Shown here piece by piece: positions 1-6,505 of a DNA stretch of 64,000 nucleotides. The position numbers and the translations under genes are program-made. Positions within the stretch are counted from its first letter, which is position 1; the number at the start of each line of letters is the position of its first letter. The notes beneath the pieces were generated by a model, which worked only from the letters and a program-made list of their open reading frames with translations, was not told the origin of the DNA and did no database searches. The stretch is from DATIYF01 sp035517775 (lineage in GTDB: Bacteria > Acidobacteriota > Terriglobia > Terriglobales > Acidobacteriaceae). The DNA lies in contig DATIYF010000105.1 in assembly GCA_035517775.1 (NCBI GenBank), forward strand, positions 1-64,000, in the 5' to 3' direction.

Positions 1-726
1 TCGAGAGTAAAGACTAGAAAGCGGGTGCCCCGCCCTTGTCGCGGTTTGTGCGACAGGGTGGGGTTTTTGATTTTTCCCAATTCTGGAAACTTCCCGGAAA
101 TATCGGCGATTCTACTTACCGCGCGCCTATGTCAGGATTACGATCCGGGACATGCCCTGGAGTCTCAAGCGCTTTCAAGAAGCCCGCTGCCTGCATTTTC
201 TGACCTTCAGTTGCTGCGGGCGTGCTCCTTTCCTTGGCACCTCCCATGCCCGCGACATCTTCGAGCAAACTCTAGAGCAGACTCGGCACTGGTATGGATT
301 CTACGTCGCGGGATACGTGGTTATGCCGGAGCACGTTCACTTACTCGTGAGTGAGCCGGAGCGCGCCAAGCTTTCCGTCGCCCTGCAAATGCTAAAGCAG
401 AATGTGGCGCGCCGCCTCCGCGAGCCCGAGGGCGGTCCCTTCTGGCAGCCGCGCTACTACGATTTCAATGTCTGGAGCAAAGCCAAACGGATCGAGAAGC
501 TACGGTATATACACCGTAATCCCGTGAAGCGAGGTCTCGTGGCGAATCCCGAAGATTGGGCGTGGAGCAGCTTTCGTCATTACGTTTCAGGGGTTGACGG
601 AGTGGTGGAGATTGAGTCGCAGTGGACAGCGCGGAAGCGGGAGCAGATGGGAATCTTTCCCACGGTCCAACGTCAAAACTCCCGCCCTGTGTCTGCACAG
701 AATGCAGACACCAGGACGGGGCACCC
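1..726 (+). mobile_element. RAYT element: transposase gene embedded inside one REP-type repeat unit
   Basis: Bases 1-80 match the left half of the repeat unit seen three more times downstream (linker, then palindrome GCCCTTGTCGC/GCGACAGGGTGGGG around 27-62). Bases 672-726 match its right half (palindrome CCCGCCCTGTGTCTGC and its partner, ending GGACGGGGCACCC). Between the halves lies a RAYT gene in place of the roughly 60-nt spacer present in the short units. The outer ends are near-perfect inverted repeats: GGGTGCCCCGCCCTTGT on the left against the complement of ACAAGGACGGGGCACCC on the right. I infer that the short units are non-autonomous derivatives of this element or its substrates. The element may start before base 1. 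Confidence 0.75.
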
Positions 727-736
727 TCGAGAGTAG
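152..736 (+). CDS. REP-associated tyrosine transposase (RAYT, Y1_Tnp/IS200-like)
   Basis: A 194-residue single-strand transposase of the HUH family that acts on REP palindromes. The protein shows the family's conserved blocks in order: LKRFQEARCLHFLTFSC at the N-terminus, WYGFYVAGYVVMPEHVHLL with the HUH-type His-x-His (HVH) near residue 62, FWQPRYYDFNVW near 105, and a candidate catalytic tyrosine in YIHRNPVKRGLV near 128, followed by WSSFRHY. The length is normal and no frame is broken. The last 20 or so residues are read through the right half of the flanking repeat, and the stop codon lies in the first bases of the next repeat unit, so the C-terminal tail is repeat-derived. No clear Shine-Dalgarno was seen; the start is the first ATG before the conserved block. 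Confidence 0.9.
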   Translation: MPWSLKRFQEARCLHFLTFSCCGRAPFLGTSHARDIFEQTLEQTRHWYGFYVAGYVVMPEHVHLLVSEPERAKLSVALQMLKQNVARRLREPEGGPFWQPRYYDFNVWSKAKRIEKLRYIHRNPVKRGLVANPEDWAWSSFRHYVSGVDGVVEIESQWTARKREQMGIFPTVQRQNSRPVSAQNADTRTGHPRE

Positions 737-1310
737 AGACTAGAAAGCGGGTGCCCCCTTGTCGCGGTTTGTACGACAGGGAGGGTTTTTTGATCTTGAG
801 GAGAAAGTGCTTCCTTCAGTGCACTCCACAAGAAGTCAAAGTCCCCGCCCTGTGTCTGCACAGACCGCAGACACAAGGACGGGGCACCCTCGAGAATAAA
901 AATTAGAAAGCGGGTGCCCCACCCTTGTTGCGGGTTGCGCGACAGGGCCTGCCCTGAGCGCGGTCGAAGGGGTGGGGTTTTTGATCTTGGGGAGAAAATG
1001 CTTCCTTCAGTTCACTCCACAAGAAGTCAAAGTCCCCGCCCTGTGTCTGCACAGACCGCGGACATAAGGACGGGGCACCCTCGAGAGTAAAGACTAGAAA
1101 GCGGGTGCCCCGCCCTTGTCGCGGTTTGTGCGACAGGGTGGGGTTTTTGATCTTGAGGAGAAAGTGCTTCCTTCAGTGCACTCCACAAGAAGTCAAAGTC
1201 CCCGCCCTGTGTCTGCACAGAACGCAGACACAAGGACGGGGCACCCTCGAGAATAGAGATTAGAAAGCGGGTGCCCCACCCCTGTCGCGGTTTGTGCGAC
1301 AGGGTGGGGA
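727..1310. repeat. REP/BIME-like tandem array, three full units and one partial
   Basis: The units start with TCGAGARTA at 727, 890, 1081 and 1247. Each full unit has a linker (GAAAGCGGGTGCCCC), a left palindrome (CTTGTCGC loop GCGACAGGG), a spacer with GATCTTGRGGAGAAA and CTCCACAAGAAGTCAAAG, and a right palindrome (CCCGCCCTGTGTCTGC, short loop, GCAGACACAAGGACGGG). Lengths are 163, 191 and 166 nt; the fourth unit stops after its left palindrome at about 1310. The unit at 890-1080 carries about 25 extra bases near 947-971. Left and right palindromes alternate as in bacterial interspersed mosaic elements, and the array directly follows the RAYT gene. Confidence 0.85.
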
Positions 1311-1462
1311 GGTCGATTTCAGGGAAACGGTGGGCCGCCAGCCGCGTCTACCTCGTCCACTCCTCGTTGGCCGAGCCGTAAAACCCACCTTGGTCCGCGG
1401 GTCTGGCGCTCCTGCCTACTTCAATCGCCTGGTGCCCCAGGTTCGCGAGCGGGTTTTGCGAG
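1311..1462. other. Non-coding stretch with an inverted repeat
   Basis: No convincing gene lies here. An eight-base perfect inverted repeat, CCCAGGTT at 1436-1443 and AACCTGGG at 1465-1472, flanks a GC-rich loop. Its right arm overlaps the end of the endonuclease remnant. It could be part of another dispersed repeat, but no second copy was noticed in the window. Confidence 0.4.
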
Positions 1463-1845
1463 CTAACCTGGGAAACTTGATTCCTGCTTGAGCTCCTTTG
1501 ACGTGTATCGCTCACTGCTTTTCTCCGCTTCGTCCAGCAGCAGGTGCCAGGCTAGCGATACTGCTCGTACAATCCGCCGGGGCGTTTAACCTTTGTGGCT
1601 CCGGGATATACGCGGATATTTTTCCTCCTGCCGACTGATTCCATAGGAATCAGGTACCAGGCGTCGTATTTGGCGATGAAGGCGGCGATAAAATCAACGT
1701 CATCAACGCTGTAGTTCATTTTGCCTTGTCCCCAGTGGCAGGCGACTATTATTGGAAATCCGCTGTAGCGGCGGCGCTCCCGGCTAAAGCAGGATTTCAC
1801 CTGCACGCGCAGCAGGCGCTTGCCGTGCTGGATGAAATCTCATGA
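1463..1845 (-). pseudogene. PD-(D/E)XK endonuclease-like remnant, frameshifted and 5'-truncated
   Basis: Read on the minus strand, the fragment begins within a motif resembling the family's catalytic QxK strand (KRLLRVQVKS). It continues with VDFIAAFIAKYDAWYLIP, RRKNIRVYPG and YEQYR, blocks I recognise from short PD-(D/E)XK endonuclease-family proteins in Acidobacteriota. After YR the frame meets a stop (TAG near 1549-1552). The adjacent frame continues with AWHLLLDEAEKSSERYTSK to a stop at 1463, as the family would predict, so a one-base change broke the gene. The upstream half with the Asp/Glu motif is missing; the sequence before residue DFIQHG hits a stop where it meets the toxin locus. 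It is non-functional by inspection. Confidence 0.65.
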
Positions 1846-1879
1846 GCCAAGCGGGAACGCCGCCGGGCAGCGCGGACCA

Positions 1880-2178
1880 CTACAACCGTTGTTTCCAGTA
1901 CCCCGGCTTGCGCCTTTGATGAGCAATAGCGACGACGTTGATCGCATCGGCTCGGTCCAGGTAGACGATTGAGAATGGAAAGCGAAAAAGGATATATCGG
2001 CACGTCCCGTGCAGGTAGGCCACGTACCAGGACGTCGAGCCAGTTTCTCAAGCCCGTCGTAAACCGAAGAAAGAAACCGTACGCTGGCCTCGGAGCTCCG
2101 CTGGCGATACCAATCGTCGGCAGCCTCAAGCTCCTGCCACGCCAGAGGATGAAAAAGATACGTCTTACTTCTCGGCAT
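1880..2178 (-). pseudogene. RelE/ParE-family toxin, disrupted by a single-base frameshift
   Basis: The minus-strand N-terminus (LFHPLAWQELEAADDWYRQRS) is the usual first helix of RelE/ParE ribonuclease or gyrase toxins. The frame is correct down to RRPGTW. The conserved second half, YLHGTCRYILFRFPFSIVYL and INVVAIAHQRRKPGYW, is in the next frame and ends at a stop at 1880-1882. One base is missing around 2018-2021, inside a Pro codon. Joined, the protein would be about 98 residues, the normal size. It begins 14 bases inside the end of the antitoxin gene, as in standard antitoxin-toxin operons. A sequencing or assembly error is the main alternative to a real mutation. Confidence 0.75.
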
Positions 2179-2410
2179 CGGCCAGCCGTGCGGCCAGACG
2201 CCGGCGCACTTCCTCGTAAGGGATCAGATGTACCTTGCCCGAGTCGATTTCTTCGATGCGGCGTTGGATTTCTTCGGCCCAGGCCGCTTCGACGCCTTCG
2301 TCGGCAGGCTCATCGTCGAGGCTTTCAAGAAGCGATCCGGCGAGGGCCGCACGGGCTTCGGGTGGCAGCGCCAGGGCTTTTTTCAAAAGTTCAGAAACTT
2401 CTGGGCTCAT
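2165..2410 (-). CDS. Addiction-module component antitoxin (TIGR02574/Unstab_antitox family)
   Basis: An 81-residue, mostly helical protein starting MSPEVSELLKKALALPPEAR and continuing LAGSLLESLDDEP, AAWAEEIQRRIEEIDSG and a C-terminal EEVRRRLAARL. This order matches the short antitoxins of the TIGR02574 family that pair with RelE/ParE toxins. The inner ATG at 2410 was chosen because the conserved MSPEV start falls there. The partner toxin immediately downstream overlaps it but is frameshifted, so this may be an antitoxin without a working toxin. The antitoxin itself is intact. Confidence 0.8.
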   Translation of the reverse strand: MSPEVSELLKKALALPPEARAALAGSLLESLDDEPADEGVEAAWAEEIQRRIEEIDSGKVHLIPYEEVRRRLAARLADAEK

Positions 2411-2417
2411 AGACCTC

Positions 2418-3338
2418 CTACCACCCCCTGGTCTGGAGCATCTGAGCCTCATCCAGCGCGGCGACGGCCAAGCCTTTCATCGCTCCGGTCAGGTCTTCGC
2501 TGACTTCAAGTAACACTTTAGGATCATTGAAATGGGTGGCAGCTTTCACAATCGCGCGGGCACGTTTGGCGGCTTCTTCCGGCTCGGCGAACGTCGTCGA
2601 GTCTTTCATGAAGATGCCGCTGCCCACGAACACCGCTTCCGCTCCAAGTTGCATGACCAACGAGGCGTCGGCGGGGGTGGCGATGCCTCCGGCGGAAAAA
2701 TTCGGCACCGGCAGCTTCCCTGCCTTGGCCACCATCTTCACCAGCTCATAGGGCGCCTGGTGCTCTTTGGCCTTGGCGTAGAGTTCTTCTTCACTCAGCA
2801 CGGTGAGAATTTTCATCTCCTGCACGATCTGGCGCATGTGCTTCACGGCGTGCACCACGTCTCCGGTGCCGGCCTCGCCCTTGGTGCGGATCATGGCCGC
2901 GCCCTCGGCAATCCGCCGCAGCGCCTCACCCAGGTTGCGCGCGCCGCAAACGAAGGGCACCCTGAAGGCGTGTTTATCCACGTGGTGGGCTTCGTCGGCC
3001 GGGGTGAGCACTTCGGATTCGTCAATGTAGTCCACGCCAAGTTCCTGCAAAATTTGCGCCTCGGCAAAATGCCCGATGCGGCACTTGGCCATCACGGGGA
3101 TAGACACGGCTTCCATGATCTCCCGAATCTTTTTGGGCGAGGCCATGCGGGCCACGCCGCCTTCGGCGCGAATCTGCGCCGGCACACGCTCCAGCGCCAT
3201 CACCGAGACGGCGCCGGCTTTTTCGGCGATCACGGCCTGCTCGGCATTCGTCACGTCCATAATGACGCCGCCCTTCAGCATTTCGGCCAGGCCGGTCTTG
3301 AGACGGAGCGACGTGGAAGATCCATTATTGTGCGACAT
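2418..3338 (-). CDS. pdxS: Pyridoxal 5'-phosphate synthase lyase subunit PdxS
   Basis: PdxS condenses ribose 5-phosphate (or ribulose 5-phosphate), glyceraldehyde 3-phosphate and ammonia into pyridoxal 5'-phosphate in the DXP-independent route; the ammonia comes from the glutaminase PdxT. The 306-residue protein is full length and strongly conserved: KTGLAEMLKGGVIMDVTNAEQA at the start, ALERVPAQIRAEGGVARM, MAKCRIGHFAEAQILQ, DYIDESEVLTPAD, RNLGEALRRIAEGAAMIRTKGEAGTG and NFSAGGIATPADA. Lys82 and Lys150-type catalytic lysines are in the expected blocks (VMAKCRIGH and MIRTKGE). No pdxT is present in the window. The toxin-antitoxin genes follow only 7 bases downstream on the same strand, probably by chance insertion. 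Confidence 0.96.
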   Translation of the reverse strand: MSHNNGSSTSLRLKTGLAEMLKGGVIMDVTNAEQAVIAEKAGAVSVMALERVPAQIRAEGGVARMASPKKIREIMEAVSIPVMAKCRIGHFAEAQILQELGVDYIDESEVLTPADEAHHVDKHAFRVPFVCGARNLGEALRRIAEGAAMIRTKGEAGTGDVVHAVKHMRQIVQEMKILTVLSEEELYAKAKEHQAPYELVKMVAKAGKLPVPNFSAGGIATPADASLVMQLGAEAVFVGSGIFMKDSTTFAEPEEAAKRARAIVKAATHFNDPKVLLEVSEDLTGAMKGLAVAALDEAQMLQTRGW

Positions 3339-3531
3339 AAGCGGACTCTTTTCCGGGAAAGCCGCCAGCTCTCAGCCCTCAGCTTTCCAGTAAATCTGCG
3401 GACTTTCTCGCGATTGCGAAGGATAGGCGCCGCACGCGCCGACTGTTCTCATTTTACAACGGGCTAGGAAGGCTTCGGCAAAATGCGGTCAATCGCAGAG
3501 GACTCGAAGGGCAGACAAGGCGTCGCCGAAC

Positions 3532-4002
3532 CTATTTCTCCACGAACCTTCCAAACATCTTTTCGGGGTCAATGGCGATAAAAGTGCCTTCGCCGCGGGC
3601 CAGGACCTGGCGGTTGTGATCGAGAATTTCGGCCGAATTGACGTGCTGGCGGCCATGCACGCTGACCTCGCGCGACTCCACGATCAACGGCGTGCGCAGC
3701 GGCACTGGCTTCAGAAAGTGGACCGTCATCTCTTTGGTAACGGCCACCACTTCCCGCAGCCGGTTCACTTTGCCCATGGCCTCATCAAGAATGGTGGCGA
3801 TGATCCCGCCGTGGCAGTGGCCGGGCGGGCCGGTAAAGCGCTGGTCAAGATGCAGGTGGCAGACGAAGCAGCGGCGCTCTTGGTCGTATTCGAACTTCAG
3901 GTGCATGCCCTCGGCATTGTCGTCGCCGCAGGCGAAGCAGTAGTTCTTCTGCATCTGAGCATAGCGTGTGCTGTGGCCGCGGCCGGGGCTTTCCTTCGAC
4001 AT
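3532..4002 (-). CDS. PaaI-family hotdog-fold thioesterase
   Basis: A 156-residue hotdog protein. Core blocks are FTGPPGHCHGGIIATILDEAMG, where HGG and the following Asp/Glu are the usual active-site elements of PaaI-type acyl-CoA thioesterases, then VTKEMTVHFLKPVPLRTPLIVESR and ARGEGTFIAIDPEKMF. A cysteine pair near the N-terminus (NYCFACGDDNAEGMHLKF) is typical of this subgroup. The ATG at 4002 is used because sequence before it is not conserved and runs toward the divergent cytochrome gene. The substrate is not predictable from sequence. It is divergent from the cytochrome gene with 96 bases between starts. Confidence 0.85.
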   Translation of the reverse strand: MSKESPGRGHSTRYAQMQKNYCFACGDDNAEGMHLKFEYDQERRCFVCHLHLDQRFTGPPGHCHGGIIATILDEAMGKVNRLREVVAVTKEMTVHFLKPVPLRTPLIVESREVSVHGRQHVNSAEILDHNRQVLARGEGTFIAIDPEKMFGRFVEK

Positions 4003-4098
4003 GAAGCTAGGATTGTACCGTGTTGCGACCCTGCGCATCCCGCTCCCGATTTCCATAAACCCGCTCTGAAACGTTATGATTGGCGACCGGAGGAAGCA

Positions 4099-4458
4099 AT
4101 GAAACGGATGAAGGCAGTGCGCATGCGCATTCTGCTGAGTGTGGCATCGGGGCTTCTGCTGACGGTTCCCGGTTTCGCCGCCGAGAAGGCTAAGGCCTCG
4201 CCGGGCGAAGCCATCTTCAAAGCGAAATGCGTGCTGTGCCATGGCACCGACGGCCAGGGCAAAACCACGCTGGGGCTGCAACTGAAGGCGCGCGACCTGA
4301 ATTCTTCCGACGTGCAAAGCCAGAAAGACGCTGAACTCAAGCAGGTGATCCTCCACGGGCAAGGCAACATGCCGCCCTTCGAGGAGCAGCTCTCGGCGGC
4401 CCAGGTGGACCAGGTTCTGGCCTACGTGCGCAGCGCCTTCGGAAAAAAGAAGAAGTGA
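4099..4458 (+). CDS. Small secreted mono-heme c-type cytochrome
   Basis: A 119-residue protein with an N-terminal signal peptide (RMRILLSVASGLLLTVPGFAA). One heme-binding CxxCH motif, CVLCH, lies near residue 45. The distal region GNMPPFEEQLSAAQVDQVLAYVRSAF supplies the usual axial methionine (NMPPF) and C-terminal helix of class I cytochromes. A GGAGG sequence lies about 6 bases before the ATG at 4099. It probably works as a periplasmic electron carrier. No oxidase or reductase lies beside it, so the partner is unknown. Confidence 0.9.
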   Translation: MKRMKAVRMRILLSVASGLLLTVPGFAAEKAKASPGEAIFKAKCVLCHGTDGQGKTTLGLQLKARDLNSSDVQSQKDAELKQVILHGQGNMPPFEEQLSAAQVDQVLAYVRSAFGKKKK

Positions 4459-4683
4459 GGCGCGGTCCGCGGCGGGGCGAGAACCCGGGGCCGATCCCTG
4501 AAGGCAGGTGATAGTAAAGGAGTTAATGGTAATCAGGAAGTAATTAAAGCAGCAACAACTAGCTAAAAGGCTTTGGCGCTGGCTTCTCCTCTACTCGCTT
4601 GCCCCCGACCGTGGTAATATTACTTTGGTTGTGCCCTCCCCCAAGTTGTTCCTCCCCTGTTCGACGTGTCGTGAGGCCGAGTC
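4459..4683. other. Intergenic region upstream of the Flp pilin genes
   Basis: About 225 bases without a gene. Bases 4510-4570 are noticeably more AT-rich than the surroundings and could hold a promoter for the pilin genes, but no clear -35/-10 pair was found. Confidence 0.3.
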
Positions 4684-4845
4684 ATGGGAGTAGTGGGAAG
4701 GTTGTGGCGTGAGCAAGACGGTCAAGATGTGGCCGAGCACGCGGTAAAGCTGCCGGCAATTCTGGCCATAGCAATCGCGACGATGAGAGCCATCGGATCC
4801 CATGCACACGAGGCCTGTTCCTCCATCGCGATTACTATCCAGTAA
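4684..4845 (+). CDS. Second, diverged Flp-type pilin (possibly decaying)
   Basis: A 53-codon open frame from ATG 4684 to TAA 4843-4845. Its product aligns without gaps to the downstream Flp pilin: shared LWRE, GQD, AE, AV, IL, IGS and SS, about 24 of 53 residues identical by eye. The processing motif G/QDVAEH matches the Flp motif G/xxxxEY except that the tyrosine at +6 is His. The hydrophobic helix contains Lys and Pro (AVKLPAILAIAIATMRAIG), which would weaken membrane insertion. A GAGG sequence lies 8 bases before the ATG. It may be a minor or variant Flp pilin, or an old duplicate drifting toward loss with the frame still open. Confidence 0.6.
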   Translation: MGVVGRLWREQDGQDVAEHAVKLPAILAIAIATMRAIGSHAHEACSSIAITIQ

Positions 4846-5223
4846 ACGGCAGCCGGCCGGGTAATTGGCCCCGGTATTGGCCCAGCGCCCCGGAGGGACG
4901 GCGATGGTGGAGGTTACCGTCGCTTGCGGTTTATTTCTCTGCCCTCTTGACCTGCCCCCGGCTCCATCTGAGAGACTCACAGTAAGGAGAAACCCGGCGT
5001 CTGGGTGTGCAAGAATTTGCCGCTTCAGAGCGTGGAACCCGGGGTATGATGGTCGAGGAAACGGCGGCAGAATTTCCTAAACCGCTGAAAGTCATTCGCT
5101 TGGCACGCGTGCAAGGGGGAAGGGTGCGTAGATGAAAACTGCGCACAGAATTGCACGCAACCAGAGGGGGCGTCCGCCCATCGCTCTGGTCAAGACTGCA
5201 TGGGTCATGAGGAGGATGTAACA
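4846..5223. other. Intergenic region between the two Flp pilin genes
   Basis: About 380 bases. No further pilin-like frame was found. A TATGAT hexamer at 5045-5050 could be a -10 element, but the nearest TTGCCG at 5017-5022 is 22 bases away, too far for a standard promoter. The pilin ribosome-binding site AGGAGG lies at the right end. Confidence 0.3.
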
Positions 5224-5391
5224 ATGAACCAGCTTCTCCGTAAGTTGTGGCGGGAAGAGGAAGGACAAGACATCGCGGAGTATGCCGTGATGCTGGCAGT
5301 GATCCTGGTGATCGTAGTGGGCACCATCCGGCTCATCGGTTCCAATGCCAACAATGTCTTCTCTTCCGTCTCCAGTTCCATTGCGAACTAG
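5224..5391 (+). CDS. flp: Flp/Fap-type major pilin (type IVb, Tad system)
   Basis: A 55-residue prepilin. The short leader ends in a glycine, and the processing motif EEG/QDIAEYAVML is the canonical Flp site, with Glu at +5 and Tyr at +6 followed by a hydrophobic helix (VILVIVVGTIRLIG). The ATG at 5224 is chosen over an in-frame ATG at 5200 because a strong AGGAGG sits about 8 bases upstream. It should form the filament assembled by the downstream cpaB-tadC genes after cleavage by a TadV/CpaA peptidase, which is not in this window. The 231-base gap to cpaB contains a hairpin that could separate pilin from machinery expression. Confidence 0.95.
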   Translation: MNQLLRKLWREEEGQDIAEYAVMLAVILVIVVGTIRLIGSNANNVFSSVSSSIAN

Positions 5392-5557
5392 GAGTAATGC
5401 TTAGCCAGCGCGTCGGCGAATGAAGCCAGCGTCGGGAACCAGCAGACTGGAATGCGCAGACGTAATTCGATGGGGACCCCGAATCTGCCAGCCAGGCCGA
5501 GGCGGTTGCGGGGACGTGGCTTGCCCGTCCGCGGGAAGCCTCGTTTCTTTTTCAGGA

Positions 5558-5581
5558 CCAGGCGGGCGGAACACCGCCTGG
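5558..5581 (+). promoter_or_regulatory. Hairpin between flp and cpaB
   Basis: A perfect eight-base stem, CCAGGCGG and CCGCCTGG, around the loop GCGGAACA. There is no T-tract, so it is not a standard terminator. It could stabilise the pilin transcript or attenuate read-through into cpaB; the function is inferred only from position. Confidence 0.35.
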
Positions 5582-5622
5582 CGCAAGTTAACCAGGTGTG
5601 TGCTGAGGTTTGAGGAGCCCCA

Positions 5623-6462
5623 ATGAATCGTACCCGGCTGATGTTAATCGGATTGATCGCCCTGGCCCTGGGAGGATTCGTCAGTCTCCTGGTGTACAAG
5701 AACCTGCAGTCGAAGCAGCAGAGCACCGACCAGGCCGGGGTAGATGTGGTGGTAGCGGCCACCGATCTTCAGGTCGGCGCCAAGATAGAAGACGGCGAGG
5801 TCAAGCTGGTACGCATTCCGGAACTAGCCGTTCCTCCCAATTGCTTCCGCGGAAGCATGGCCAAAGTGATTGGCAGGGGCGTAATTCTTCCCATCTCGAA
5901 GGGAGAGTTTATTCTGCAAAACAAATTGGCGGGGGAGAATACCGGCTCGGGCTTGCCCTCGCTTATCCCGCCCGGCATGCGGGCGGTTTCGGTACGCGTG
6001 AATGAGGTTGTATCCGTGGCTGGGTTCGTGCAACCGGGTACGCGGGTGGATGTGCTGCTCACCGGCAGCCCGGGCAACGGTGAGGGAGCGGAGCAGACCA
6101 CGACGGTACTGGAGAACGTGGCCGTCATCGCCACCGGGCAGAAGCTGGAACATAACACCAGCGGCGACGCCCAGATGACCCCGGTCATTACTTTGCTGGT
6201 TTCGCCCGATGACGCCCAGAAACTCACCCTGGCCAGCGCTCAGGGGCGCATTCAGCTGGCCTTGCGTAATCCTCTGGATACGCGGGAACAGGATTTGACC
6301 GCGGTCAACACCAACAATCTATACAAGGTCGCGCCTGCCCCGGCGCCGAGCACCGCGCCGCACCCCAAGCTAAAGCACACGACTCAAGCGCCAGCCCCTG
6401 CTCCGCCGCCTTACCAGGTGGACGTGATCAAGGGAGACAAGATTGAACACAAGGATTTCTGA
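5623..6462 (+). CDS. cpaB: Flp pilus assembly protein CpaB/RcpC
   Basis: A 279-residue envelope protein of the Tad secretion machine. An N-terminal membrane anchor (LMLIGLIALALGGFVSLLVY) is followed by the CpaB SAF-like region: DVVVAATDLQVGAKIEDGEVKLVRIP, then GRGVILPISKGEFILQNKL, and the RcpC block PGMRAVSVRVNEVVSVAGFVQPGTRVDVLLTG. The C-terminal tail is Pro/Ala-rich (APAPAPSTAPHPK). It has been proposed to contact the secretin CpaC or peptidoglycan. A GAGGAG ribosome site precedes the ATG. It lies first in the machinery operon. Confidence 0.95.
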   Translation: MNRTRLMLIGLIALALGGFVSLLVYKNLQSKQQSTDQAGVDVVVAATDLQVGAKIEDGEVKLVRIPELAVPPNCFRGSMAKVIGRGVILPISKGEFILQNKLAGENTGSGLPSLIPPGMRAVSVRVNEVVSVAGFVQPGTRVDVLLTGSPGNGEGAEQTTTVLENVAVIATGQKLEHNTSGDAQMTPVITLLVSPDDAQKLTLASAQGRIQLALRNPLDTREQDLTAVNTNNLYKVAPAPAPSTAPHPKLKHTTQAPAPAPPPYQVDVIKGDKIEHKDF

Positions 6463-6505
6463 GCCACACACCATGTACGCCCGAGCACGAGGTCTGAGCT
6501 AAGAC

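Noticed and set aside
1..1310. CRISPR array
   Set aside because: The repeats are long, palindromic and directly adjacent with conserved spacers, and no cas genes are present; they are REP/BIME-like.
2532..3467. A 311-codon frame antisense to pdxS
   Set aside because: His/Gly-rich product with no family likeness; pdxS is unmistakable on the other strand.
4591..4980. A 129-codon minus-strand frame upstream of flp
   Set aside because: It covers the second Flp-like pilin on the plus strand and shows no family features.
5099..5112. TGGCACGCGTGC as a possible sigma54 promoter for flp
   Set aside because: The distance between GG and GC is 7 bases; sigma54 sites need 10.
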